Shown here piece after piece: positions 1 to 8,199 of a DNA stretch of 64,000 bases. The notes beneath the pieces were generated by a model. The model was not told the DNA's origin. It searched no databases and worked only from the letters and a program-made list of their open reading frames with translations. The translations under genes and the position numbers were made by a program. Origin of the DNA: Sneathia sanguinegens (GTDB lineage: Bacteria; Fusobacteriota; Fusobacteriia; Fusobacteriales; Leptotrichiaceae). Position 1 is the first letter of the stretch. Every line of letters begins with the position of its first letter. The stretch lies in the NCBI RefSeq assembly GCF_001517935.1, contig NZ_LOQF01000006.1, positions 24,001 through 88,000 on the forward strand. The letters are read 5' to 3'.

Positions 1-1995
1 AGTATAGAACTTATTATCTTTACCACGAATCAATCTAGAAGTAGAACTAACCTCTCCTTTTTTATAATATGCAAAAGTACTATCACCTTTACCACCTGCA
101 CTTAGTGTAATAGAATGTCCATCTTCAAATTCTATTATTGTATTACCCAAAGCATCTTCAGTAGTTGATTTTATTTTGGCATCTTTACCTGGATCTCCTT
201 TATCACCTTTAGGTCCTGCTTCTCCTTTTTCACCAGGTTGTCCTTGTGGTCCTGCTGGTCCTGTTTCTCCTTTTTGTCCTTGTGGTCCTGTTGGTCCTAC
301 TGGTCCTTGTGGACCTTGTTGACCTGTATCACCTTTAGGTCCTGGTTCTCCTTTTTCACCAGGTTGTCCTTGTGGTCCTGTTGGTCCTTGATCACCTTTT
401 GGTCCTACAGGTCCTGGTTCCCCTTTTGCACCAGGTTGTCCTTGTGGTCCTGTTTCTCCTTTTTTACCAGGTTCTCCTTGTGGTCCTTGTGGCCCTGTTG
501 GTCCTTTATCACCTTTTGGTCCTACAGGTCCTGGTTCCCCTTTTGCACCAGGTTGTCCTTGTGGTCCTGTTGGTCCTGCAGGTCCTGTTTCTCCTTTTTT
601 ACCAGGTTCTCCTTGAGGTCCTTGTTGACCTGGATCTCCTTTATCACCTTTTGGTCCTACAGGTCCTGTTTCTCCTTTTTCACCAGGTTGTCCTTGAGGT
701 CCTTGTGGTCCTGTTGGTCCTGCAGGTCCTGGTTCTCCTTTTTTACCAGGTTCTCCTTGTGGTCCTTGTGGCCCTGTTGGTCCTTGATCACCTTTTGGTC
801 CTACAGGTCCTGGTTCCCCTTTTGCACCAGGTTGTCCTTGAGGTCCTTGTGGTCCTGCAGGTCCTGCTTCTCCTTTTTCTCCTCTGTCTCCTTTAGCTCC
901 CTTATTAATTGTCACTTCATTTCCATCACTAAATTTTATTATTGTATTTTTATTTTCATCTTCCTTAGTACTTATTATTTTTACAGATTTACCATCTACT
1001 CCATCTTTTCCTTTTTCTCCTCGTTCACCTTTAGCTCCTTGTTTTCCTTCTAGTCCTCTTTCTCCTTTATCTCCTTTAGGTCCTTTTAATGAAGCTAAAA
1101 ATTCTTTTTTAGTTTCTTCGTTATCAGGTTTATTCTTATTTTCTGTCAAATTCTTCCAAATATAGTAAGGTGATGCCTTCTTTAATTGTGCTACATTTAC
1201 TGCATCTGTATCATCTGTACCTTCTTTAACAAATTTTATTTGTCTTTCATGTTTTTCAGAACCAATTGATACTGCATTTGTTATTGGTGTACTACTATCT
1301 CCGAATACTATTGCATTATTAACTCCATTTATTGTTATATTACTACCTAAAACAATATTTTTTTCTACATTATTATCTTCTGTACCTATCTTATTATTTA
1401 CACCAAATGATATATTTTCATTTCCATATACCTTATTTTTATTACCATGCACTTGATTTGAATCACCATATACTTCATTTTCATTACCTATTGAGTAAGT
1501 TCCATCTCCTTTTGAAAATGACTTATCTCCTATTGTAAAGGTATTGTCTCCTAATGTTGTTGTTTCGTTCCCTATAGTGTAGCTATTATTACCACCTTTT
1601 GGAACTGTACCTAATAGTTCATTTTCTTTCTTTGTTATTTCTAATTCCTTTTCAGAAATTTTAATTCTTAATTTTGCTTGTTCTTCTGTATCACTTGAAT
1701 TTCTTAATTTATCTTCTAGTACTTTTTTTTCATCATTTAATTTTTTTAATTCTTTAAGAATATCCTTTATTTGTTGTGCATTATCTTTATCTTTACTTCC
1801 AACTATTGAATTATCACCTAGTACATATCCATTTTTTGCAAAACTATTTTCACCTATTGCATTTCTTTTGATAATATAGTCCCCTTGTGCGGACATTGAA
1901 AAACTTCCAGTAATCATAAATAAAATTATGAGTGCTTTGTTTATTGAAATTTTTTTCTTTAAATTCGTCTTAATACATTTTTCTAATTTTTTCAT
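1..1995 (-). CDS. Collagen-like trimeric autotransporter adhesin (YadA type), 3' end outside window
   Basis: The frame is open for 665 codons and runs off the window start, so the C-terminal anchor is not seen. In order: a long basic signal sequence ending near SFSMSA (residue ~37); a charged coiled-coil stretch (~85-130); a YadA-head-like run of short repeats of the form xIGxxSxxxGxxx (~137-200); a neck motif DAVNVAQLK (~265), the hallmark of trimeric autotransporters; 11 Gly-X-Y triplets (305-337); a ~28-residue beta-like module with [12 protein letters not shown]; 80 uninterrupted Gly-X-Y triplets (366-605); and a second copy of the module ([12 protein letters not shown]). The product is expected to be a trimeric surface fibre used for adhesion, with the collagen block as a triple-helical stalk. 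The start ATG follows GGAGG with good spacing. The collagen block is far richer in G+C than its surroundings. Architecture is seen; ligand and anchor are unknown. Confidence 0.9.
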   Translation of the reverse strand, partial: MKKLEKCIKTNLKKKISINKALIILFMITGSFSMSAQGDYIIKRNAIGENSFAKNGYVLGDNSIVGSKDKDNAQQIKDILKELKKLNDEKKVLEDKLRNSSDTEEQAKLRIKISEKELEITKKENELLGTVPKGGNNSYTIGNETTTLGDNTFTIGDKSFSKGDGTYSIGNENEVYGDSNQVHGNKNKVYGNENISFGVNNKIGTEDNNVEKNIVLGSNITINGVNNAIVFGDSSTPITNAVSIGSEKHERQIKFVKEGTDDTDAVNVAQLKKASPYYIWKNLTENKNKPDNEETKKEFLASLKGPKGDKGERGLEGKQGAKGERGEKGKDGVDGKSVKIISTKEDENKNTIIKFSDGNEVTINKGAKGDRGEKGEAGPAGPQGPQGQPGAKGEPGPVGPKGDQGPTGPQGPQGEPGKKGEPGPAGPTGPQGPQGQPGEKGETGPVGPKGDKGDPGQQGPQGEPGKKGETGPAGPTGPQGQPGAKGEPGPVGPKGDKGPTGPQGPQGEPGKKGETGPQGQPGAKGEPGPVGPKGDQGPTGPQGQPGEKGEPGPKGDTGQQGPQGPVGPTGPQGQKGETGPAGPQGQPGEKGEAGPKGDKGDPGKDAKIKSTTEDALGNTIIEFEDGHSITLSAGGKGDSTFAYYKKGEVSSTSRLIRGKDNKFYT
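181..900 (-). repeat. Collagen-like Gly-X-Y repeat array (80 triplets)
   Basis: 720 bases code for 80 consecutive Gly-X-Y triplets, a 9-base period. On top of this is a longer period: units opening with GQPG(A/E)KGE recur with lengths of 16, 15, 13, 8, 14 and 7 triplets after an opening run of 7. The units are nearly identical over long stretches of DNA, so unequal crossing-over could add or delete whole units without breaking frame. X and Y positions are rich in Pro, Lys, Glu, Gln, Asp and Thr, as in bacterial collagens that trimerise without hydroxyproline. Confidence 0.9.
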
Positions 1996-2031
1996 TTTTT
2001 CCTCCAAATTATATAGTTTTATTTCTATCTT

Positions 2032-2060
2032 ATACTACCCCCCACCGCATATTTTGTCAA
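2032..2060 (-). promoter_or_regulatory. Adhesin promoter with G6 run in the spacer
   Basis: On the minus strand: TTGACA (2055-2060), a 17-base spacer, then TAGTAT (2032-2037), about 37 bases upstream of the adhesin ATG. The spacer ends in GGTGGGGGG, a run of six G (2038-2043) abutting the -10 box. In such AT-rich DNA this is striking. At 17 bases the spacer is optimal, so the promoter reads as ON here. The rest of 1996-2289 is A/T-rich with no gene seen apart from the terminator at 2264-2286. Confidence 0.8.
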
Positions 2061-2263
2061 TGTTTTTTTTCATAATTTTAAATTTTTTTTAATTTTTTGG
2101 TGCAGAAAAAAATATATATGACTTTTTTTGATTATTTGATTAAAATTTTTTTACACTTATTAATATACAGTTTATACTACATCGTAATAAATTTATTTAC
2201 AATTTGTCATGTTTAGTTTGTGATTATTGTAAAAAATTAAAAATTCTTTATTTTTTAATAAAA

Positions 2264-2286
2264 AAATAGAGAACTCGTCTCTATTT
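2264..2286 (-). terminator. Rho-independent terminator after HAD phosphatase gene
   Basis: Nine-base-pair stem AAATAGAGA/TCTCTATTT with a 5-base loop, followed on the minus strand by a T run. It sits just beyond the stop codon of the HAD gene and closes the LCP-HAD transcript. Confidence 0.8.
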
Positions 2287-2289
2287 CTT

Positions 2290-3090
2290 TTATATAATAA
2301 ATTTATCTATTACATCCTTTAAAATATGTTCATCATTCGTAACCGAAGTATAAGTACAAAGCTTCTTTATATCTTCATTTGCATTAGCAGCCGCAACTGA
2401 TAAGCCTGATATTTCTAACATCTCTTTATCGTTATATGAATCACCACAAGTTATTAAATATTTTAGGTCTATATTCAACTTTTCACATAACTTTTTAATA
2501 GCTGTTCCTTTATTTACATTAATATCGCAAATTTCCAAAAAATGTGGATCGGATATTGACATAAAATACTTATCTTTTCTTTCTTTTTTTAATTTTTCCA
2601 AACATTCTCGTATTTTTACTGGTTCTGCAACAAACATACACTTTATTGTCTTTGTATAATCTAATTCATCTAAAGATTGTATAACCTTTATTGGAAAATT
2701 TGTATATCTTGCTTCTATTCTAGCAAATTCATCATCATATTTTGCTAAAATAGTTCCACCATTATATGTTAAAACATTTACACCATATTCTTCTGCTTTT
2801 TCAAATAAATATCTAATATCATTTTCTTTTAAGCCTAATGAAAACACTGTTTCTCTAGTTTTACAATCTATAATTTGACCACCATTAAAACCAATTAAAT
2901 AGCTTTCATATTCAGCTAATTTTAATTCTTTTTCAAATATTTTCATAGCTGCAATAGGTCTTCCACTTGCAAGTACAATTTTGCACCCTTTTTCTTGAGC
3001 CTTTATTATTGCCTCCCTATTTTCATTAGATATCAAATTTCTACTATTAAGTAGAGTCCCATCCATATCTGTAGCTATTATTTTATACAT
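2290..3090 (-). CDS. Cof-type HAD-superfamily phosphatase
   Basis: 266 aa with the HAD catalytic motif DMDGT at residues 8-12 (nucleophile Asp8, acid/base Asp10) and the C-terminal metal-binding motif GDSYND near 216-221. The large cap and overall length match the Cof/YidA (C2B) subfamily of cytoplasmic sugar-phosphate and nucleotide phosphatases. An ATG 12 bases upstream would overlap the LCP stop, but GGAGGT lies between the two ATGs, so translation most likely begins at 3090. It is co-transcribed with the LCP gene. Substrate cannot be told from sequence. Confidence 0.9.
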   Translation of the reverse strand: MYKIIATDMDGTLLNSRNLISNENREAIIKAQEKGCKIVLASGRPIAAMKIFEKELKLAEYESYLIGFNGGQIIDCKTRETVFSLGLKENDIRYLFEKAEEYGVNVLTYNGGTILAKYDDEFARIEARYTNFPIKVIQSLDELDYTKTIKCMFVAEPVKIRECLEKLKKERKDKYFMSISDPHFLEICDINVNKGTAIKKLCEKLNIDLKYLITCGDSYNDKEMLEISGLSVAAANANEDIKKLCTYTSVTNDEHILKDVIDKFII

Positions 3091-3101
3091 TAAAACCTCC
3101 A

Positions 3102-3869
3102 TTAAAAATATATTTTAAAATTATCCCGTATTTCTTGTATGCTTTCTTCACTTGGAACGAAGTAATAGATTCCATTTTTTCTCATTGAACTTCCCTTAAC
3201 TTCATATTGCTTTATATTTATTAAACCTAACAAAGAAGGAATTATTTTTAGTGGATTATATGACAAATTCATATGTGTTTTTGAATAAGCTAATATTTCT
3301 GGAACTTTTTTAATTCCACTAGGACTAACCATCTTATATATTATGCTTTTCATAAGTTGTCTTTGTCTTTCTCCTCTTTTAAAATCACTATCTGTTTTTC
3401 TATGTCTTGCATATGCCAAGGCTTGTTCACCTTTAACAGTATATTTTTGACCTTTTATAAATTTAAAGCCATCTTGAACAAAGGTATGATTAGAGACTAT
3501 ATCTACTCCATCTAGAATATTTGTAATATTTACAATGTCTTCAAACTTGAATATTACATTGTAGTTAATCTTTGTATTCAAAAATGTTTCAATTGTTTCC
3601 ATACTTTCATCAGTACCACCTATAGCAAAGGCATGTGTTATTTTATCATACTTATCTTTACCATATATTTCAACATATGAATCTCTAGGTATAGATACCA
3701 TCTTTATAGTTCCCATATATGGCATAACCTTAACCAAAATTATACCATCTGTTCTTGACCCCTTCAAATTTTCACTTCTTGTGTCACTACCTAGTATTAA
3801 AATATTGTATGGTAAAAGTGCCCAACCTAAACAAAGTACTAATATTAACAATAATATCTTCTTTTTCAA
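3102..3869 (-). CDS. LytR-CpsA-Psr (LCP) family cell-envelope transferase
   Basis: 255 aa. A single N-terminal membrane segment (about residues 4-22) is followed directly by an LCP domain: LGSDTR (27-32), the conserved SIPRDSYV segment, and an Arg-rich RGERQRQ motif around 165 that in LCP enzymes contacts the lipid pyrophosphate. LCP proteins attach glycopolymers to peptidoglycan or other acceptors outside the membrane. In a diderm the acceptor is uncertain. The start is TTG, placed 7 bases after GAGGTG. It has its own promoter (3900-3928) next to the sugar operon terminator and is followed by the HAD gene. Confidence 0.88.
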   Translation of the reverse strand: MKKKILLLILVLCLGWALLPYNILILGSDTRSENLKGSRTDGIILVKVMPYMGTIKMVSIPRDSYVEIYGKDKYDKITHAFAIGGTDESMETIETFLNTKINYNVIFKFEDIVNITNILDGVDIVSNHTFVQDGFKFIKGQKYTVKGEQALAYARHRKTDSDFKRGERQRQLMKSIIYKMVSPSGIKKVPEILAYSKTHMNLSYNPLKIIPSLLGLINIKQYEVKGSSMRKNGIYYFVPSEESIQEIRDNFKIYF

Positions 3870-3899
3870 AAATGCCCACCTCGATTTGATATATTATTT

Positions 3900-3928
3900 A
3901 TTTTACAACTTATAGAATATTTTTTCAA
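3900..3928 (-). promoter_or_regulatory. Promoter of the LCP-HAD operon
   Basis: Minus strand TTGAAA (3923-3928), 17-base spacer, TAAAAT (3900-3905), 31 bases before the TTG start of the LCP gene. Confidence 0.65.
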
Positions 3929-3929
3929 G

Positions 3930-3957
3930 CAAAAAGGAAGCTTTCACTTCCCTTGCA
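3930..3957 (-). terminator. Terminator of the sugar ABC operon
   Basis: On the minus strand AAGGGAAG pairs with CTTCCTTT (one G-T pair) across a 6-base loop, followed by TTTTTGCTT. It lies directly after the last permease gene. Confidence 0.75.
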
Positions 3958-3961
3958 TTAT

Positions 3962-4774
3962 TTATTTTACTGAACCTTGTGTAACTCCTTTAATAATATG
4001 CTTTTGTGCAATGATATAGAAAACTATAACTGGTATTATCGCCAAAGTTAAACCTGCCAAGGCTAAATGCCATTGCTTTGTATATTCTCCAAAAAAGAAA
4101 AACATTCTAAGTGGTATAGTTTGTTTCCCATCTTGATTTACTACAAGTGATGGTAATAAATAGTCATTCCATATCCAAATAGTATTCAAAATCGCAACTG
4201 TTACTGTTATTGGTTTAAGTATTGGAAATATTACATACCAAAATACTTGAAATCTATTACAACCGTCTATAATAGCAGCCTCATCTAAAGATTGTGGTAA
4301 AGCACTAATACTTCCATGATATAGAAAGATAGATAGGCTTGAACCAAATCCTAGATACATAAATATTAAACCAACTCTATTTAACATATGTGCCTTACCA
4401 AAAATTGAAATTAATGGTATCATAACTGCTTGAAACGGTATAAGCATAGCAGAAACAAATATAAAGAATATTATTTTACTTACCTTTGATTTTACCCTTG
4501 CCAAGGCATAAGCTGCCATTGATGAAAAGACAATAATAACTACTATACTAAATACTGTAATTAAAATTGAATTAAAGAAAGTTTTTAAAAATCTCAAATT
4601 ATTCGCTGCTTGGATATAGTTTGTAAAATTTAAACTTTTTGGCATATTTATTGGAGAAACAAATATTTCTTTCTTAGTCTTAAATGAATTAACTATCATC
4701 AAATAAAATGGTACCAACCATAGCAAACAAAGCATGCTTCCTATAAGAGATAAAACTATTTTACCTTTTTTCAT
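3962..4774 (-). CDS. Carbohydrate ABC transporter permease, MalG/MsmG type
   Basis: 270 aa with six hydrophobic segments and the EAA loop (EAAIIDGCN, around residue 170), where the cytoplasmic ATPase docks. It ends with a short tail after the last membrane span, as in CUT1 family inner-membrane permeases (MalG, MsmG). Third gene of a three-gene importer operon; its start overlaps the stop of the MalF-like gene by one base. No ATPase gene is nearby, so it probably shares an MsmK/MalK-type ATPase encoded elsewhere. Substrate is not evident. Confidence 0.92.
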   Translation of the reverse strand: MKKGKIVLSLIGSMLCLLWLVPFYLMIVNSFKTKKEIFVSPINMPKSLNFTNYIQAANNLRFLKTFFNSILITVFSIVVIIVFSSMAAYALARVKSKVSKIIFFIFVSAMLIPFQAVMIPLISIFGKAHMLNRVGLIFMYLGFGSSLSIFLYHGSISALPQSLDEAAIIDGCNRFQVFWYVIFPILKPITVTVAILNTIWIWNDYLLPSLVVNQDGKQTIPLRMFFFFGEYTKQWHLALAGLTLAIIPVIVFYIIAQKHIIKGVTQGSVK

Positions 4775-5646
4775 TATAGCTCAACCTCCCTTTTCTTATT
4801 ATAATAAACTTGTATCAAAGAAATTGTAGCAACAACTATGAAGAATAAAATAGCCTTACTTTGTGCATAAGCCATCTTATTATCAGAAAATGCTGTATTA
4901 TATATATTCATAGCTATCATTTGTGTTGATTTAAATGGTGCTCCACCTGTTAGTGATAAATTTTGATCATATAATTTAAATGAATTTGACAAAGTCAAAA
5001 ACATACTAACAGTAAAAGCAGGTGCAACTAATGGAAATATTATATTCCACAAAATTTGAAATGGATTAGCTCCATCAATTTTAGCTGCTTCAATTAATTC
5101 TTGTGGGACTCCTTCCAAATAGGCTATATATATTATCATAATATAACCTGACATTTGCCAAGTAGTTAGTATAATTAATCCCCAAAATCCTGTATTAGTA
5201 GTAGAAAGCCAACCTTTTAATGCTTCAAAGCCTATTGCTTCACCTATAGCATTAAAACTTTCTAAAAATACGAATTGCCATATAAATCCTAAGATTAAAC
5301 CACCTATTAAATTAGGCATAAAAAATATAGTCCTAAATAGTGTTTTTCCTTTTATTTCTTGAGTAACTAATAAGGCTAATGTTAAACCTGTTATATTAAT
5401 TATTATAACTGAAGCTATAACAAATTTAACTGTAAAAAATATAGAATTTCTAAAATCAATATCCGATAATATTTTTACATAATTTGAAAATCCTTTGAAT
5501 ACTGGTGTTCCTATTCCATTCCAATTTGTAAATGAGTAATATATTCCATAAAATAGTGGCACTACTATAACAAATAAAAATGCTAAAAGAATAGGAGACA
5601 AAAATAACCAAAAAAACAAATCTTTAACCTTTTTTGACTTTCTCAT
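4774..5646 (-). CDS. Carbohydrate ABC transporter permease, MalF/MsmF type
   Basis: 290 aa, six predicted membrane spans, EAA loop EAAKIDGANPF around residue 190. The N-terminus is short with no large periplasmic P2 loop, so it resembles MsmF/LacF rather than enterobacterial MalF. Forms the inner-membrane channel with the MalG-like protein. Middle gene of the operon, 19 bases after the binding-protein gene. Confidence 0.92.
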   Translation of the reverse strand: MRKSKKVKDLFFWLFLSPILLAFLFVIVVPLFYGIYYSFTNWNGIGTPVFKGFSNYVKILSDIDFRNSIFFTVKFVIASVIIINITGLTLALLVTQEIKGKTLFRTIFFMPNLIGGLILGFIWQFVFLESFNAIGEAIGFEALKGWLSTTNTGFWGLIILTTWQMSGYIMIIYIAYLEGVPQELIEAAKIDGANPFQILWNIIFPLVAPAFTVSMFLTLSNSFKLYDQNLSLTGGAPFKSTQMIAMNIYNTAFSDNKMAYAQSKAILFFIVVATISLIQVYYNKKREVEL

Positions 5647-5665
5647 TTTTACCTCCTAAATTCTA

Positions 5666-6937
5666 TTATCTATCTTTTTGCCACGCATCTTTTGTAGTCT
5701 TTATTAAATCATCCCAACTTGTTTGATTACTTAAGTATTTTTGTATTTCAGCACCTAGTACATTCATACCCCATCCTGATGGATATCCCATAAATACCCA
5801 ATTAATAGTATTTCCTTCTGTTGAATATTTATAAATATCTTTTGCTAGAGGATCTGTAATCTTTGCCGCATCATAACCAGTATAAGCTGGTATAAATTTA
5901 AATTGATTCAATACATAATCTTTACCTTTTTCAGATGTATATAGCCAGTCTAAAAATTCTACAGCAGCTTTCTTAGTTGCTTCATCCTTATCTTTGTTAA
6001 TAGCCCAATACATTGGTACTCCTACTGGTAATTTTCCTTCTTCAACACCTTCAACAGGTATAGGTATCAAACCAATATTCTTTGCTAATTCAGGATCTAT
6101 TTGTTCAATTGAACCTAATGCCCAGTTACCTTGTTGTATCATAGCAACTTTACCTGTAGAGAATAATTTTTCAACTTGTTGTGAATAATCCAAACTTACA
6201 GTTGGTTGAACTGAATTTTTACTTTGTAAATCTACTATATCTTTAAATTGTTTAGCATATTTAAATTCTACTGTTTTAGCTTCGAATGTTTTCTTAATAT
6301 CTCCATTAAATTCTGGTGATAAGAATACATTTGATAAATGTAAACCTGTAACCCAAGTTTCTTTAGCAGGGAAAGCAAATACTGCTTGTAAACCTAATTC
6401 AGCTTTCTTTTGGTTTAAAGTATCAACTGCTTCTACTAATTTTGCATAAGTTTTAATTTCTTCTGGATTAATACCTGCTTTTTCAAAAATAGCCTTGTTA
6501 TATATAAATCCATAACCTTCTTGATTATAAGGTAATCCATAAACTTTTCCGTCAACTGTAACTCCGTCTAAAGTTTTAGGTAAAGCTTTTTTAGAAATTT
6601 CTGTATTAGTCAAATCTTCTAATTTAGCTTGATAATCACTAACATCTTGTGGTCCACCAACATTAAATATAGCTGGTTCATTACCTGATGAAAATCTTGT
6701 CTTTAAAGCTGCTCCATAATCGTCTCCACCACCAACAGTTGTAACATTAATTTGTACATTTGGATGTTCTTTCATATATTCCTGAGCCACTTCGGTAAAT
6801 TTGTCTTTAAATTCTACCTTGAATTGAAATATATCAATAGAGACTTTTTTATCAGAAGTTGCTTCCTTATTACCACAGCTAATAAATAAAGTCATAAAAA
6901 TTGATATTAGTAAAGATAAATTTAAAAATTTTTTCAT
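5666..6937 (-). CDS. Sugar-binding lipoprotein of CUT1 ABC importer
   Basis: 423 aa extracellular solute-binding protein family 1. Signal peptide with lipobox LFIS-C (Cys near 21), so lipid-anchored at the periplasmic face. Mature regions such as NEPAIFNVGG, YGLPYNQEGYGFIYN, GKVAMIQQGNWALG and PVGVPMYWAINKD are typical of MalE/MsmE-like sugar binders. First gene of the importer operon, directly behind a strong promoter with a LacI-type operator, so probably induced by its sugar. The binding specificity cannot be read from sequence. Confidence 0.92.
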   Translation of the reverse strand: MKKFLNLSLLISIFMTLFISCGNKEATSDKKVSIDIFQFKVEFKDKFTEVAQEYMKEHPNVQINVTTVGGGDDYGAALKTRFSSGNEPAIFNVGGPQDVSDYQAKLEDLTNTEISKKALPKTLDGVTVDGKVYGLPYNQEGYGFIYNKAIFEKAGINPEEIKTYAKLVEAVDTLNQKKAELGLQAVFAFPAKETWVTGLHLSNVFLSPEFNGDIKKTFEAKTVEFKYAKQFKDIVDLQSKNSVQPTVSLDYSQQVEKLFSTGKVAMIQQGNWALGSIEQIDPELAKNIGLIPIPVEGVEEGKLPVGVPMYWAINKDKDEATKKAAVEFLDWLYTSEKGKDYVLNQFKFIPAYTGYDAAKITDPLAKDIYKYSTEGNTINWVFMGYPSGWGMNVLGAEIQKYLSNQTSWDDLIKTTKDAWQKDR

Positions 6938-6961
6938 AGTTTATCTTCCTCCTTGATTATT

Positions 6962-7014
6962 TGCAATCGCTTGCATTGACTAATAAATTATACTTTGAAT
7001 TTAATAGTTGTCAA
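6962..7014 (-). promoter_or_regulatory. Sugar-operon promoter with LacI-family operator
   Basis: Minus strand TTGACA (7009-7014), 16-base spacer, TATAAT (6987-6992): both hexamers match consensus exactly. Eleven bases downstream lies TGCAAGCGATTGCA (6962-6975), a 14-base near-palindrome with central CG, the form bound by LacI/GalR/CcpA-family repressors. It overlaps the expected transcription start, so binding should block the polymerase. GGAGG precedes the ATG at 6937. No LacI-type regulator gene is present in the window. Confidence 0.85.
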
Positions 7015-7026
7015 GGGGACTACTAA

Positions 7027-7269
7027 TTATTTTAATATTTTTCCTTTTTTATCTATAATAACTTTAAATTCTCCATACTTTGTTGGATTAAAAAAAATCC
7101 ATTTCCCATTTTGTATATAAAAACCTACATTTTTATCCTCTATTCTTTGTCCATATTTCTCTAATAAATATTTTTTATTTATTTCATAAGCTTGAGATCT
7201 AGTAATATATTTTACATTTGAACAAGCTATTAATAATAATAGAGAAAAAATAAAAGCTATTTTTGGCAT
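7027..7269 (-). CDS. Small predicted lipoprotein, unknown function
   Basis: 80 aa. Signal peptide with lipobox LLIA-C (Cys at 16), then about 65 soluble residues rich in Lys, Tyr and aromatic residues, ending VIIDKKGKILK. I recognise no family; the body could fold as one small beta sheet, reminiscent of PepSY-like lipoproteins. Its ATG lies inside the last codons of nrnA with AAGGAGAT just upstream, so it is the last gene of the operon starting at 11564. Confidence 0.65.
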   Translation of the reverse strand: MPKIAFIFSLLLLIACSNVKYITRSQAYEINKKYLLEKYGQRIEDKNVGFYIQNGKWIFFNPTKYGEFKVIIDKKGKILK

Positions 7270-8186
7270 TTCAAAATCTCCTTAGTTTTTTGTATGATTT
7301 CATCCAATTTTTTCTTTGTTTTAAAGCCTGAAGCTAATTTATGACCACCGCCATCAAATTGAGCTGCAATATAGTTAACATCTGCTGATTTGGATCTAAA
7401 ACTTCCCTTTATTTCATCCCCATCTTGTTGCATAAACAAGGATACTTTAACTTCTTCTAAACCTAACATATATTCTGAAGCTCCATTAGTTTCATTTCTT
7501 GTATAAATATCATTTTCTCCAAGATAGTAATACATAAATCCTAATTCTTTATCAAAAGTAGCTTCTAGCACACTTTTTGAAAAAAGTTCTGCCTTTTTTA
7601 AACTCTTTGAAAAAAGTATTCTATAAATATTTGATAAATCTATTCCTGTATTTGCAATTTCACTAGCTACCATAAAAGTATGAGCAGTAACATTATTATG
7701 TTTAAAATTACCTGTATCATTTATTATACCCAAATAAATGTATGTTGCAATTTCCTTTGTTAATTTAATTGAAAATATGTCCAAAAATTTGTATGTTAGT
7801 TCTGATGCTGATGATATATCTTCTACATAATTAAGATCAAAATATTTAGTATTACTTATATGATGATCAATAGCTATTGTTTTCTTACTAAGCTTTATAT
7901 ATTTTTCATCTATAGCTAATCTTTCCTTATTAGCCACATCAAGTGAGATTAATAAGTCAATTTCTCCATCTATTTCCTTATATATTTTAGGTAAATATGG
8001 TAATTTTTCCACATAATTAGGTAAGTCATCATTTATACAAACTTTAACATTTTTTGAACTATCAAAACTTTCTATCATATATTTAAAAGCTACTGTTGCT
8101 CCAATACAATCACCATCTGGATTGATATGACCTACCAAAACTATATTCTTTGCTTTTTTTATTTCTTCTTTTATTTTATTTAACAT
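7257..8186 (-). CDS. nrnA: DHH-family oligoribonuclease / pAp phosphatase NrnA
   Basis: 309 aa. N-terminal DHH domain with HINPDGD (20-26), LDVAN, and the signature AIDHHISN near 105; C-terminal DHHA1 domain with GSFRSKS and GGGHKLASG near 275. NrnA enzymes are cytoplasmic Mn-dependent exonucleases that degrade 2-5 nt RNAs and dephosphorylate pAp. The start was moved from an upstream GTG at 8195, which has only two bases after AAGGAA, to the ATG at 8186. No orn gene is seen, consistent with NrnA doing this job. Confidence 0.92.
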   Translation of the reverse strand: MLNKIKEEIKKAKNIVLVGHINPDGDCIGATVAFKYMIESFDSSKNVKVCINDDLPNYVEKLPYLPKIYKEIDGEIDLLISLDVANKERLAIDEKYIKLSKKTIAIDHHISNTKYFDLNYVEDISSASELTYKFLDIFSIKLTKEIATYIYLGIINDTGNFKHNNVTAHTFMVASEIANTGIDLSNIYRILFSKSLKKAELFSKSVLEATFDKELGFMYYYLGENDIYTRNETNGASEYMLGLEEVKVSLFMQQDGDEIKGSFRSKSADVNYIAAQFDGGGHKLASGFKTKKKLDEIIQKTKEILKCQK

Positions 8187-8199
8187 TTCTTTCACTTCC

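Noticed and set aside
181..900. CRISPR-like periodic repeat
   Set aside because: Period is 9 bases and in frame with Gly-X-Y codons; no spacers or leader, no cas genes.
238..1053. Long plus-strand open frames (271 and 174 codons) rich in Trp/Ser/Leu
   Set aside because: They are antisense to the collagen-like repeats; the 9-base periodicity keeps several frames open. The composition is not protein-like.
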